Positions 8,191 to 16,420 of a DNA stretch of 64,000 bases are shown in pieces (the stretch's first letter is position 1; every line of letters starts with the position of its first letter). The DNA lies in the NCBI GenBank assembly GCA_023512345.1, contig JAILZT010000001.1, positions 354,084 to 418,083 on the forward strand. Direction: 5' to 3'. The notes below the pieces were generated by a model that saw nothing but the letters and a program-made list of their open reading frames with translations, did no database searches and was not told the origin of the DNA. This DNA comes from Paenibacillus sp. (GTDB lineage Bacteria > Bacillota > Bacilli > Paenibacillales > Paenibacillaceae). Position numbers and translations under genes: made by a program.

Positions 8191-8736
8191 TTAGGCTTGT
8201 CCTATTACATGGGAAGCAAGTCTTTTCTGAATATATACTTCGATCTCTTGATTATTTTTTATAATAATTCTCTTGTCGGCAAACTCGTTCGTTAACTCAA
8301 AAATTCTGCTTATCCCTTCACGGTCATATCCACGATTCCACTCAAAAATCATCTGGTACAAATTCTTATAGGACTGTTTGTAATTCCATTTCTCTAATCC
8401 AACTCTTGTTCTAAAAAATCTTCGCACCACTCGATAGTCCCTGATCAATTTATTAGGTTTAAGTATTAGAATGATATCCGCTTTTTCAAAACTCTCGGTC
8501 CCCCACTTATAATGGGCTCCTTCTACAATCCAGGATTCCATGTCCAGAATTTCAGCCAATTTTGAATCCCGCACTTCAACAGGAAACCGCAGGTTCTCAG
8601 CACTTCGATCCCACACTAGGTTATCTAATTCATAGTACGCGATGTTGTATTTCTTCGATAACTCTTTGGCTATAAAAGACTTTCCACTTCCACACGCGCC
8701 AATAATTCTAATCTTAATAGGTAACCACTCCTCCAT
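8191..8736 (-). CDS. P-loop kinase-like protein (FlaR/adenylate kinase-like)
   Basis: 181 residues. The Walker A motif GACGSGKS lies at residues 13-20 after a short strand (IRIIGA). The LDNLVWDR and WIVEGAHYKW segments match the small nucleoside-kinase-like proteins annotated as FlaR or 'DNA topology modulation' proteins. The start codon abuts the stop of the upstream methyltransferase gene, so the two are co-transcribed. The function is probably phosphorylation of a small substrate; nothing in the sequence identifies it. Confidence 0.78.
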   Translation of the reverse strand: MEEWLPIKIRIIGACGSGKSFIAKELSKKYNIAYYELDNLVWDRSAENLRFPVEVRDSKLAEILDMESWIVEGAHYKWGTESFEKADIILILKPNKLIRDYRVVRRFFRTRVGLEKWNYKQSYKNLYQMIFEWNRGYDREGISRIFELTNEFADKRIIIKNNQEIEVYIQKRLASHVIGQA

Positions 8737-9534
8737 TCATTCCCCTTTGAAGGCTAGATTCACGCTTAAGCTCATCTCTTCTTTTAATACTCCGGTAGAT
8801 GAAATTCCATACAGCGCTTGTCTTAAATCATTTTCAAAATATTCTACCTTATCCCCCAGCAATCGCTTAGAGGCAAAAGATGTAGAGTACAGGTTCCCTA
8901 TTATGGAATCAATGGTCCAATCATAGGTATAGGCAGGCAATCGGTGATTTTCCACGCGTATGAATTTGGATCTTGAAAGGATGTCCTCGTATTTCTCTTT
9001 AGGGTGAGTGTATGTACTGTTCCCTGCTCTCCGCTCATTCCCTAACCAATGTCTCACTATTTCATTAACCTTTAGCTGCCAAGCTTGAGGCTCATAGTCC
9101 GGGTTATAATGATCTATAATGGCAATCCCACCGTTACTAGAAAGGTTTGCGTGCAGCTGATCAAGCACCTTGTCTCTATCCATCCAATGAAAAGCTTTGG
9201 CAATCGTAGCGAGCCGAAAATCACCCCAGACTGGAGTGATATCCTCTGCTCTTGCTTGAATCCACTGCATGTTACCTGCACGATATTCTGTGGTTAGCCT
9301 TTCAGCTTCCTCCAGCATCTCAGGTTCGGTATCTACACCGATAATATGTTCAAACCAATCCGTAAATCTTAAAGCCAACTGACCGCTTCCACAGCCTAAA
9401 TCGAGCAAGCGCCCCTCTCCATCAAGCTGAAATTTATCAACTAGAAATCGAATTAGTGTGGACGGGTACACGGGACGATATCGTGAATAATACCAAGCGG
9501 TTCCTTTAAATAATTCCTCACCATAATCTTTCAA
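8737..9534 (-). CDS. Class I SAM-dependent methyltransferase
   Basis: 265 residues. Motif I is LLDLGCGSGQLALRF at about residues 42-56, followed by the acidic strand IIGVDTEPEMLEEA, the WIQARAEDI segment and a FHWMD motif, all typical of the Methyltransferase_11 type. The N-terminus (YYSRYRPVYP) matches the ubiquinone/trans-aconitate-methyltransferase-like group. The FlaR-like gene follows with no gap. The methyl acceptor is unknown. Confidence 0.87.
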   Translation of the reverse strand: MKDYGEELFKGTAWYYSRYRPVYPSTLIRFLVDKFQLDGEGRLLDLGCGSGQLALRFTDWFEHIIGVDTEPEMLEEAERLTTEYRAGNMQWIQARAEDITPVWGDFRLATIAKAFHWMDRDKVLDQLHANLSSNGGIAIIDHYNPDYEPQAWQLKVNEIVRHWLGNERRAGNSTYTHPKEKYEDILSRSKFIRVENHRLPAYTYDWTIDSIIGNLYSTSFASKRLLGDKVEYFENDLRQALYGISSTGVLKEEMSLSVNLAFKGE

Positions 9535-9635
9535 TTAGATCATCTTCCCTTTCTTAACAGGTGGCACCTTCATTTAATTTTGCTCCGCAGCTTGATATAC
9601 TAATGCAGATACTGCACAGAAAGTGAGAACTACAC

Positions 9636-10151
9636 ATGTACAATGATCCCTTTAACGATATCTTCGCCATCATGGAAGCTTCATTCCCGATTTCCGAATT
9701 CCGAACCCGTGAAGGACAATGGACACTGCTGAACGATCTGCGGTATCGCCTCATTACAGATTACGATGACAAAGGCGGCGTTATTGCTTTTATGGCAGCA
9801 TGGGAATTTGCAGAGTTCCGTTTTGTAGAGCATATTGCAGTTCATCCGGCTGTACGAGGCCAAGGGCTAGGGGATAAATTAATGAAGACTTATATATCAG
9901 AATCGTTGACTCCCGTCGTATTGGAAGTGGAACCCCCTTTAAATGAATGGTCCTGCCGTAGAATCGGTTTCTACGAAAGACTGGGCTTTTTTCTAAATCC
10001 TTTTGAATATAAGCAGCCTCCGCTCAGGGAGGGCCAGCCTGAACTACCTTTAATGATTATGAGTTATGCTCAACCTCTTACAGACGTGGCATTTGAACAT
10101 TTTAAAGAAACTGTGTATAGGTACGTATATAAGATTTACGATCTTCATTAA
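9636..10151 (+). CDS. GNAT-family N-acetyltransferase
   Basis: 171 residues; ATG 9636 has AAAGTGAG eight bases upstream. The acetyl-CoA binding motif A reads HIAVHPAVRGQGLGDKLM (QGLG pyrophosphate loop) and motif B includes FYERLGFF. It stands alone, divergent from the methyltransferase. Substrate unknown. Confidence 0.85.
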   Translation: MYNDPFNDIFAIMEASFPISEFRTREGQWTLLNDLRYRLITDYDDKGGVIAFMAAWEFAEFRFVEHIAVHPAVRGQGLGDKLMKTYISESLTPVVLEVEPPLNEWSCRRIGFYERLGFFLNPFEYKQPPLREGQPELPLMIMSYAQPLTDVAFEHFKETVYRYVYKIYDLH

Positions 10152-10282
10152 TTTCGCCAATATCCATCCAAAATCCTCCAAATGGGCAAATCCCTGGTTA
10201 AGTTCATCATGAATAATGCTGACCCCTGACAGAGATAATAATTTAGTCCCACTAATCGACCATTCCAAGGAGGATACCTATC

Positions 10283-10870
10283 TTGAATTCAAACCTAAGC
10301 AACCAAATTAATCAATGTGAGCAAATCGTTCAACAGCTTGTTAACCAAACACAACAATCTAACCAAATGTACCAACAAATGCTGCAACAAGAACAGCAAA
10401 ATGCAATTCGCTTGGAGGAATTGGCACAACGTGAACATAAAGCTGTGCAAATGATTCAAACTGCACTACATGGACATCAAACAGCTATTCAACAACTGCA
10501 GCAAGTATCCCAAATTTGCAGACAATTGGAACAAAGTTCACAAGCAGGAAGCTACAGCACTTCTGCATCCGGTTATAGTCCATCCTACTCTACATCTTAT
10601 TCTCCATCCCATAACCCATCCTTTAACCAACAACCGATCCATACTTCCTCCATGCAATCACCAGTCTCTACTCAATTCTCTTCAAACTTTGGTGGAGGTT
10701 CATCCAGTTCAGGTATGAGCTCAAGCACAGGTTCTGGAATGAGTTCTGGCATGGGTTCAGGTATGAGTTCCGGCATGGGTTCAGGTATGGGAATGAACAC
10801 ACCAGTGAACCAAGGATCAAGTACATCCTCCATAAATTCATTCCCAAATCAAAATAGAAATTTCCAATAA
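10283..10870 (+). CDS. Gln-rich coiled-coil / Ser-Gly-Met-rich low-complexity protein
   Basis: 195 residues starting from TTG 10283, with AAGGAGG nine bases upstream. Residues about 1-90 are strongly helical and glutamine-rich (heptad-like QIVQQLVNQTQQSNQMYQQM). Residues 95-135 are a Ser/Tyr/Pro-rich linker, and about 140-172 are short repeats of (S)GMSSGMGSG type. No catalytic motif, signal peptide or membrane segment is seen. Such composition suits a structural or spore-coat-associated protein, but that is inference; I do not recognise the family. The next gene is convergent and they share a strong hairpin terminator. Confidence 0.7.
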   Translation: MNSNLSNQINQCEQIVQQLVNQTQQSNQMYQQMLQQEQQNAIRLEELAQREHKAVQMIQTALHGHQTAIQQLQQVSQICRQLEQSSQAGSYSTSASGYSPSYSTSYSPSHNPSFNQQPIHTSSMQSPVSTQFSSNFGGGSSSSGMSSSTGSGMSSGMGSGMSSGMGSGMGMNTPVNQGSSTSSINSFPNQNRNFQ

Positions 10871-10951
10871 GACAAGAAGAAACGGCTGCTCCGTCCTTTA
10901 TAAGGACCTCAAGCTCTGCTTGGGCTTTTGAAGTTAAGTGAGCACATCATA

Positions 10952-11006
10952 AAAGACGACATTCATTCATTCTAAGTTCATGAATGAACTGTCGTCTTTA
11001 AATTTT
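10952..11006. terminator. Bidirectional hairpin terminator
   Basis: AAAGACGAC (10952-10960) pairs with GTCGTCTTT (10991-10999), and TTCATTCAT (10962-10970) pairs with ATGAATGAA (10980-10988). AAATTTT follows. It lies between the convergent Gln-rich gene and the L,D-transpeptidase gene and can serve both. Confidence 0.85.
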
Positions 11007-11025
11007 ATGCTTCAGTTGTTAGACT

Positions 11026-11904
11026 TTAATCCGAAATACTAACCGTCTTCACCTCTGAATTCCATTTCACCTGAACCCCAAACAGATCAGGCAGGCTTTT
11101 CAACGGAATCATTACACTATTATTTTGATTAACGGATGGTAATATGGCGATATTCTTTCCATTCACAATAGCTGTGCTCGATAACGGCCTATAACTAACC
11201 GCACGATCCCTCCATGTTAGTGTCAGAATTTCTTCTTGACTGTTCCATTTCACCTCTCCGCCCACCGTTTTCATGAGCTCCCTCAGCGGTAGATAAATCC
11301 GTGAATTTTCCATAACTAGCGGCTGATCCAGCTTCGTGGACACCTCATTGAAGACCAGTGTTCCGGCCAACAACGTTCTCCCTAAGGTGTATCCATGCTT
11401 GGAAGCTATCGTCTCCATTCCCGCGCTGCTTGTGGTGATTACAACCCTAGTGTTCTTTTCAACCTTTGGAAAAAGCCAGTGAATATCATCGTTATGCATA
11501 CGTATGCATCCTGAGCTGACATATTTCCCAATTGAATTTTCATTGGCGTTACCATGAATGGCATACGTAGTCCCATAAGTTCCATTCACCTCTAGCCCCA
11601 TCCAACGGTCACCCAACGGGTTACGTGGATCTCCTCCCGGAATTTTTTCTTTGTAATACGGTCTGTTCTTGATTTTCACAACAATCTTAAAGCTGCCTTC
11701 AGGGGTTAGACTTTTGGTTCTGCCTGTAGCGACTGGAAAAGTCCGTACCAGCTTACCATCGCTAAAAAATGCCAGTTTGTTCACCTTTTTGTTGATGATA
11801 ATCAAGTCATTGCCTGCGGCGCTTGCTTTTCCGGTTAAGAAAACGCAGCAAATTAAACTTAGTACGAGCAATAACTTGACGATCCGCTGAAAATAAGAAA
11901 TCAG
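11026..11904 (-). CDS. Secreted L,D-transpeptidase with C-terminal copper-amine-oxidase-type (stalk) domain
   Basis: The YkuD catalytic domain reads LIIINKKVNKLAFFSDGK..., then YAIHGNANENSIGKYVSSGCIRMHN, with active-site Cys in SGCIRM. A copper-amine-oxidase N-terminal-type domain at the C-terminus (IYLPLRELMKTVGGEVKWNS, VMIPLKSLPDLFGVQVKWNS) probably binds the wall. I place the start at CTG 11904: AAAGGAGG lies nine bases upstream, and starting there gives a complete signal peptide with a basic n-region (QRIVK) and cleavage near ASAAG. The TTG at 11871 has no ribosome binding site and would leave no basic n-region. ATT 11901 is the alternative. Likely role: peptidoglycan 3-3 cross-linking. 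Confidence 0.85.
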   Translation of the reverse strand: MISYFQRIVKLLLVLSLICCVFLTGKASAAGNDLIIINKKVNKLAFFSDGKLVRTFPVATGRTKSLTPEGSFKIVVKIKNRPYYKEKIPGGDPRNPLGDRWMGLEVNGTYGTTYAIHGNANENSIGKYVSSGCIRMHNDDIHWLFPKVEKNTRVVITTSSAGMETIASKHGYTLGRTLLAGTLVFNEVSTKLDQPLVMENSRIYLPLRELMKTVGGEVKWNSQEEILTLTWRDRAVSYRPLSSTAIVNGKNIAILPSVNQNNSVMIPLKSLPDLFGVQVKWNSEVKTVSISD

Positions 11905-12000
11905 TTGGGAGTCCCTCCTTTATCTCTTGGGTCCTAACTAATATATAGATGCCATGGGGTGTCCTATGATACCAATCTTCAGCAGACTTTTTTTCACCGT

Positions 12001-12810
12001 TCATTTGAAATACTCCGGGACCTTGTAAATCAACTTTTCATTGCGGTAAGCAGTTGGAGATATGCCCCAGCGCTTTTTGAACATCTTCGAAAAGAAAAGT
12101 GGATCTGTATATCCTATAGCATTGGCAATCTCTGAAATAGAGAGTGCTCTATTGTGCAGTAACTCAATGGATTTATCCATACGGAACTGTTGAAGATAAT
12201 GTTGCGGTGAAGTGTTGAGTATTTCTTTGAACAGACCGGTTAGATAGACTCTATCTATACCCACGACATGGGCAATTTCAGTGATTAATATTTTATGCTG
12301 ATAGTTATTATGAATATATTCAATCGCTTTCTGAACATATCTTTCTTGGGGTTTGTAGGTAGACACAGCTGAGGGGAGTTCTATTAACTCACTAAAAAAA
12401 CGATAAAGTACACTATAGCTGGCAAGCTGCATGCTGTTCTCCTTGGCATACGTTTGATCTAGTTGAGCTGCAAATGTATTAAACCAGGAATTTACGGGTG
12501 CATAAAAGATAGGATATTCCTCGCTTAATTGTGCTCTAGTTAATAGGTCATCCACATCCTCACCTTCAAAAACAATCCAGGAATAGGTCCATGGGTTGGT
12601 CTCATCAGCTTTATACGTTGTTACTTGATGTGGATAAATAAGAAATCCATGTCCCGGCCCTAATGTATAGCTTTTTCCTACGGACTCAAAAGAGCCCTGC
12701 CCCTTATGAATATAGTGAACCTTATAATGCTCTTTGATCCCAGGTCCACATTGCTGATTGGGAAAACAGGTTTCCTGTCCATGGTAAACAAAACGAAGGT
12801 CTAGATTCAT
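12001..12810 (-). CDS. AraC-family transcriptional regulator
   Basis: 269 residues from ATG 12810, chosen because GAAGGAGAG stands eight bases before it; the frame is open to 12846 but without a better site. The N-terminal half is a cupin-like AraC sugar-binding domain (KVHYIHKGQGSFESVGKSY, GPGHGFLIYPHQ). The C-terminal half has two helix-turn-helices (ITEIAHVVGIDRVYLTGLFK and ISEIANAIGYTDPLFFSKMF) plus the family tail RWGISPTAYR. It is divergent from the secreted mannanase gene, with a cre-like site between, and is the natural candidate to control it. Confidence 0.9.
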   Translation of the reverse strand: MNLDLRFVYHGQETCFPNQQCGPGIKEHYKVHYIHKGQGSFESVGKSYTLGPGHGFLIYPHQVTTYKADETNPWTYSWIVFEGEDVDDLLTRAQLSEEYPIFYAPVNSWFNTFAAQLDQTYAKENSMQLASYSVLYRFFSELIELPSAVSTYKPQERYVQKAIEYIHNNYQHKILITEIAHVVGIDRVYLTGLFKEILNTSPQHYLQQFRMDKSIELLHNRALSISEIANAIGYTDPLFFSKMFKKRWGISPTAYRNEKLIYKVPEYFK

Positions 12811-12867
12811 AGAAGATACTCTCCTTCCCAGCTTAACAAAATACACCTACTCATGTAGATGAAAGAC

Positions 12868-12881
12868 TGTAAGCGATTGCA
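12868..12881. promoter_or_regulatory. cre-like CcpA site between AraC gene and mannanase gene
   Basis: TGTAAGCGATTGCA fits the Bacillus cre consensus TGWNANCGNTNWCA at 13 of 14 positions. It lies 58 bases before the AraC start and about 200 before the mannanase start. On the minus strand a TATTAT box sits some 20 bases upstream of it, so CcpA bound here would block the AraC transcript. Confidence 0.55.
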
Positions 12882-13087
12882 AAACGTTAGGTTAAAATAA
12901 TACTTTTATGATAAAAGTTAGCGCCCTCTTTATTTTATATGGAATGGGCGAAAAAATCAAAGGTATCAGCTGCGAAGAAATATAACATAATAACATATTT
13001 TTACAACACGGCTACATTCATTCTCTATTAAATCTATTTTATACTTGTTATATGATTACGATACAAACTAATTTAGGAGGAGATTAC

Positions 13088-14545
13088 ATGTTAAAACGCA
13101 CCACAAAGCTTGCACTCCTATTCACATTAATGTTCGCTCTGGTAGTACCTTTTGTAGGTGGGGAGAAGGCGGAAGCTGCCAATGGATTTTATGTAAGCGG
13201 TTCCGATTTAAAGGATGCCAATGGAAATAATTTTGTGATGCGAGGAGTAAACAACGCTCATGCCTGGTTCGACACGCAAGCATATAACGCTCTGACAACA
13301 ATCAATAACAACAAGGCTAACACGGTCAGAATAGTCTGGAACTTGAATGGTAGTGCATCTCGCCTGCAGCAAATTGTAGATCGCTGCAAAGCCCTTGGGC
13401 TTGTAGCCATGATCGAGCTCCACGATGGCACAGGATCAGATAGTGCCACTCTATTGAATCAAATGGCACAATACTTCACCCGCAGTGATATTAAGCCAAT
13501 CCTAACCAGTAATGAAAAGTACGTGCTTGTTAATATTGCGAACGAATGGGGGAGCGCTAACCTTTCGGACACAGCTTGGCGTGATGCTTACAAAACAGCC
13601 ATTTCAACCCTTCGTAACGGAGGCATCCACAATACGATTGTAGTTGACGCATCAGGATGGGGACAAAACTCATCCCCAATTAAGGCTTACGGAAAAGCTC
13701 TGCTGACCCATGACCCGGACCAAAATACTATGTTCTCCATTCATATGTATGGCTCATGGAATGATTCTTCCCGTATTGGCACCGAACTTCAAGCCATCAA
13801 AAATTTAGGTCTAGCTGTTTTGATCGGTGAATTCGGCTACAACTATAATAACGGAAATAACAATTTGGGAAGCCAAGTTAACGCTCAAGAAGTAATGAAT
13901 CAAGCCCAGTCCAAGGGTATAGGGTATTTTGCTTGGTCATGGACTGGGAACGATACTGGCAATGCTTGGCTTGATCTAGTATCTAGCAGCGACTGGCAGA
14001 CCTTTACCTCTTGGGGAAATCTAGTTTTTAATGGGACTAACGGGATTAAGTCTACTTCGGTGAAAGCTTCTGTTTTTAATACTGCAAGCAGTACCACACT
14101 ATATGATTTTGAGGGCGGGAATGTACAAGGCTGGACAGGTTCCAATGTTGCAGGTGGACCATGGTCAGTAACGGAATGGGCTGCTAGTGGATCAAGCTCA
14201 ATCAAAGCGGATGTGAACTTGGGGGGCGGGCAATTTACACTAACCCGTACAGCAGCTCATAACTTGAGCGGCAAAAGTTCACTGACAGCCAAGGTCAAAC
14301 ATGCGAACTGGGGTACTATTGGAAGTGGTCTTCAAGCAAAACTCTATATCAAAACGGGTTCAGGATACACCTGGTATGACTCGGGAGCGGTACAAATTAA
14401 TTCATCTGGTACAACTACGCTTACCTTAAATCTGTCAGGTGTTGCGAACTTAGGAGATGTAAAAGAAGTAGGTGTTCAATACTTATCCCCTGCCAACTCA
14501 AGCGGATCAACTTCTATTTATTTAGATAGTGTAGTTGTACAGTAA
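13088..14545 (+). CDS. Secreted GH5 endo-beta-1,4-mannanase with C-terminal carbohydrate-binding module
   Basis: 485 residues from ATG 13088 (TAGGAGGAG upstream), with a signal peptide MLKRTTKLALLFTLMFALVV cleaved near AEA. Residues about 32-325 are a GH5 TIM barrel of the GH5_8 mannanase type: GFYVSGSDLKDANGNNFVMR, acid/base glutamate in NIANEWGS (about E153) and nucleophile in VLIGEFGYN (about E247), plus WSWTGN. Residues about 345-485 form a beta-sandwich module (LYDFEGGNVQGWTGSN ... YLDSVVVQ) of the kind attached to Bacillus mannanases. It would cut mannan or glucomannan outside the cell. The divergent AraC regulator and cre site suggest induction plus glucose repression. Confidence 0.9.
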   Translation: MLKRTTKLALLFTLMFALVVPFVGGEKAEAANGFYVSGSDLKDANGNNFVMRGVNNAHAWFDTQAYNALTTINNNKANTVRIVWNLNGSASRLQQIVDRCKALGLVAMIELHDGTGSDSATLLNQMAQYFTRSDIKPILTSNEKYVLVNIANEWGSANLSDTAWRDAYKTAISTLRNGGIHNTIVVDASGWGQNSSPIKAYGKALLTHDPDQNTMFSIHMYGSWNDSSRIGTELQAIKNLGLAVLIGEFGYNYNNGNNNLGSQVNAQEVMNQAQSKGIGYFAWSWTGNDTGNAWLDLVSSSDWQTFTSWGNLVFNGTNGIKSTSVKASVFNTASSTTLYDFEGGNVQGWTGSNVAGGPWSVTEWAASGSSSIKADVNLGGGQFTLTRTAAHNLSGKSSLTAKVKHANWGTIGSGLQAKLYIKTGSGYTWYDSGAVQINSSGTTTLTLNLSGVANLGDVKEVGVQYLSPANSSGSTSIYLDSVVVQ

Positions 14546-14625
14546 GTGAAATATTGTAAACGCTGCTCGCTTCCCTATAATAAATATAGAAGCATTGAAT
14601 AAGCAGCGAAAGGATAGATTATCTG

Positions 14626-15135
14626 ATGAGCCCTAATATCAACATGACTCTAGTAAAATCGTTAGATGCCACACTGGAACAAGGTTTAAGCCATTTACTC
14701 ATTAGTGTTGTGGAAGACGGGGCATCCATCGGTTTCCTACCACCGCTAAATCTTGAAGAAGCGCTTCTGTATTGGCGGGGCGTAATCGAACCTGGAACTA
14801 TGCTGTGGGTAGCCAAAGAAGAGGATTTAATCGTGGGTACAGTTCAACTGCAGTTGGCATCCAAAGCGAACGCCAGGCATCGTGCTGAAATCGCCAAGCT
14901 GATGGTACATCCCGAGCATCGAAGAAAGGGAATTGCAGGCTTGCTTATGGAAACAGCTGAAGCTGCAGCGGTCTCTGACGCAAGAGAACTGATCGTACTC
15001 GATACTCGTGAGGGTGATCCGTCCAATAAACTATACTCATCCCTTGGATATATTGAGGTTGGCCGAATTCCAGACTATGCACGATCTGCAAGTGGTAAGC
15101 TTCATGCGACGGTGTTTTATTATAAGAAGCTGTGA
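14626..15135 (+). CDS. GNAT-family N-acetyltransferase
   Basis: 169 residues, with AAAGGATAG upstream of ATG 14626. Motif A is AKLMVHPEHRRKGIAGLLM (RRKGIAG loop) and motif B is LYSSLGYIEVGRIPDYA. The TREGDPSNKLY and GKLHATVFYYK segments match small acetyltransferases acting on amino-acid-like or antibiotic substrates; no specific substrate can be named. It converges with the GH8 gene over a shared terminator. Confidence 0.86.
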   Translation: MSPNINMTLVKSLDATLEQGLSHLLISVVEDGASIGFLPPLNLEEALLYWRGVIEPGTMLWVAKEEDLIVGTVQLQLASKANARHRAEIAKLMVHPEHRRKGIAGLLMETAEAAAVSDARELIVLDTREGDPSNKLYSSLGYIEVGRIPDYARSASGKLHATVFYYKKL

Positions 15136-15162
15136 TTGATCACCACTGCTGTATTTCTGTTC

Positions 15163-15193
15163 AAAAAGGGAGCCCGCGGGCTCCCTTTTTTTT
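15163..15193. terminator. Perfect palindromic bidirectional terminator
   Basis: A 28-bp perfect palindrome at 15163-15190 (arm AAAAAGGGAGCCCG) is followed by further T residues. It ends the acetyltransferase transcript on the plus strand and the xylan operon on the minus strand. Confidence 0.92.
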
Positions 15194-15226
15194 GACACTA
15201 GCGCCAATTTGACGCAACTCCCCTGT

Positions 15227-16363
15227 TCAAGGGTTCCATATCTTATAGTTACCACTTAATGCCAGCAGCGTGAATAAATACAGACAGTTATCGTAATATC
15301 TTCTGGGTCCCGTCCGAAGTGGTGTATTCCAGAACAAATCGACGCTATTTCGGGCATTAACCCCTGTCGCTGCCAGAGAAGCCATCGCATTCGTGGACAA
15401 TAACCCTACAGGATGAAGAGCCTTTTCTTCAAAAGCACTTCCATCTATGGCATATCTACGGTAGTCTTCCGGCGTTTTGTCAGCAAAGAAATTCTGAATC
15501 TTTGTCGCTAGTTCACACTCCCATTCCTCTTCACGAAACCACTCCCAATCCAGACCCACATTGGCAGCCACCCGGTAAGAATCACTGAAGAAATGTCCAT
15601 ATCCTCTTTCGTTATTTGGTGACCCATCATAAAAAGCGTACTCTGGTGCTAATCCTGTCTCAGGATGACAGGCAACCTTCAGGTAATCCCGACTGGCAGC
15701 AGCGGCTTCTTTCCAGAATAAACGGTCCTCCGGATAGGCCCACAGCGCAAACAGCTCATAGAAATGAGGTAAGTGATAGGATGGATCTGAATATTCACAA
15801 TTGGGTATGAATTTGATCAGCTTGTTCTGGGGATTCCACATCGGATAACCGACACCATTCTCACCCTTGTGTATGCAAGTACGAAGTATATCACGAGCTT
15901 GAGTACCGTAATTTAAAGGCACTTCCCCATCCCCCCAGCGGTGAGAAGCGAACAATAAAGCCATTGCAAAATACTCCTCGCCGTCCGGTGCCGGACCATC
16001 TGACAAACGCGACCCATCAGGCTTACAAGACCAGGCAAAATAACCCGAGTTTTCGCCCGTTTCCATGTACATATACTTTTTAGTCCACTTCCACAACCGG
16101 TCGAACACATCTTTATGACCAAGCTGCACAGCCATCATCATTCCGTAGGACATGCCTTCACTTCGGGCATCAAGGTTTCCCGTATCCAGCATGTAGCCCA
16201 GATCTTCCCCTTGATGGTGGTATATCCGTGTGTCTTCGTCTCCTTCAAACAGCGCCTTCCATGTTTCCGTCAGACGTTCATGTATTTCCTGAGGATCGTA
16301 TCCGTACGCCTCCAGCAGATTTCGGTATTCTCCGGTGTGAAAAGCACCTTTATATTTAGCCAT
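15227..16363 (-). CDS. GH8 reducing-end xylose-releasing exo-oligoxylanase
   Basis: 378 residues, no signal peptide, so intracellular. The general acid lies in LDARSEGMSYGMMMAVQ (E69) and the base in GHFFSDSYRVAANVGLDWEW (D261). The spacing matches the characterised Bacillus halodurans Rex enzyme (E70, D263). GYFAWSCKPDGS and RYYDNCLYLFTLLALSGNYK also fit. The enzyme trims xylose from the reducing end of xylooligosaccharides of three or more units. It is the last gene of the xylan operon, 57 bases after the alpha-glucuronidase gene. Confidence 0.9.
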   Translation of the reverse strand: MAKYKGAFHTGEYRNLLEAYGYDPQEIHERLTETWKALFEGDEDTRIYHHQGEDLGYMLDTGNLDARSEGMSYGMMMAVQLGHKDVFDRLWKWTKKYMYMETGENSGYFAWSCKPDGSRLSDGPAPDGEEYFAMALLFASHRWGDGEVPLNYGTQARDILRTCIHKGENGVGYPMWNPQNKLIKFIPNCEYSDPSYHLPHFYELFALWAYPEDRLFWKEAAAASRDYLKVACHPETGLAPEYAFYDGSPNNERGYGHFFSDSYRVAANVGLDWEWFREEEWECELATKIQNFFADKTPEDYRRYAIDGSAFEEKALHPVGLLSTNAMASLAATGVNARNSVDLFWNTPLRTGPRRYYDNCLYLFTLLALSGNYKIWNP

Positions 16364-16420
16364 TAAACTCCAGCCTTTCGCTTACACTGATATTGAAATA
16401 TCCATCTCCGGATTGCGACT

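Noticed and set aside
14556..14569. cre site after the mannanase gene
   Set aside because: TGTAAACGCTGCTC matches only the left part of the consensus; the last three positions fail.
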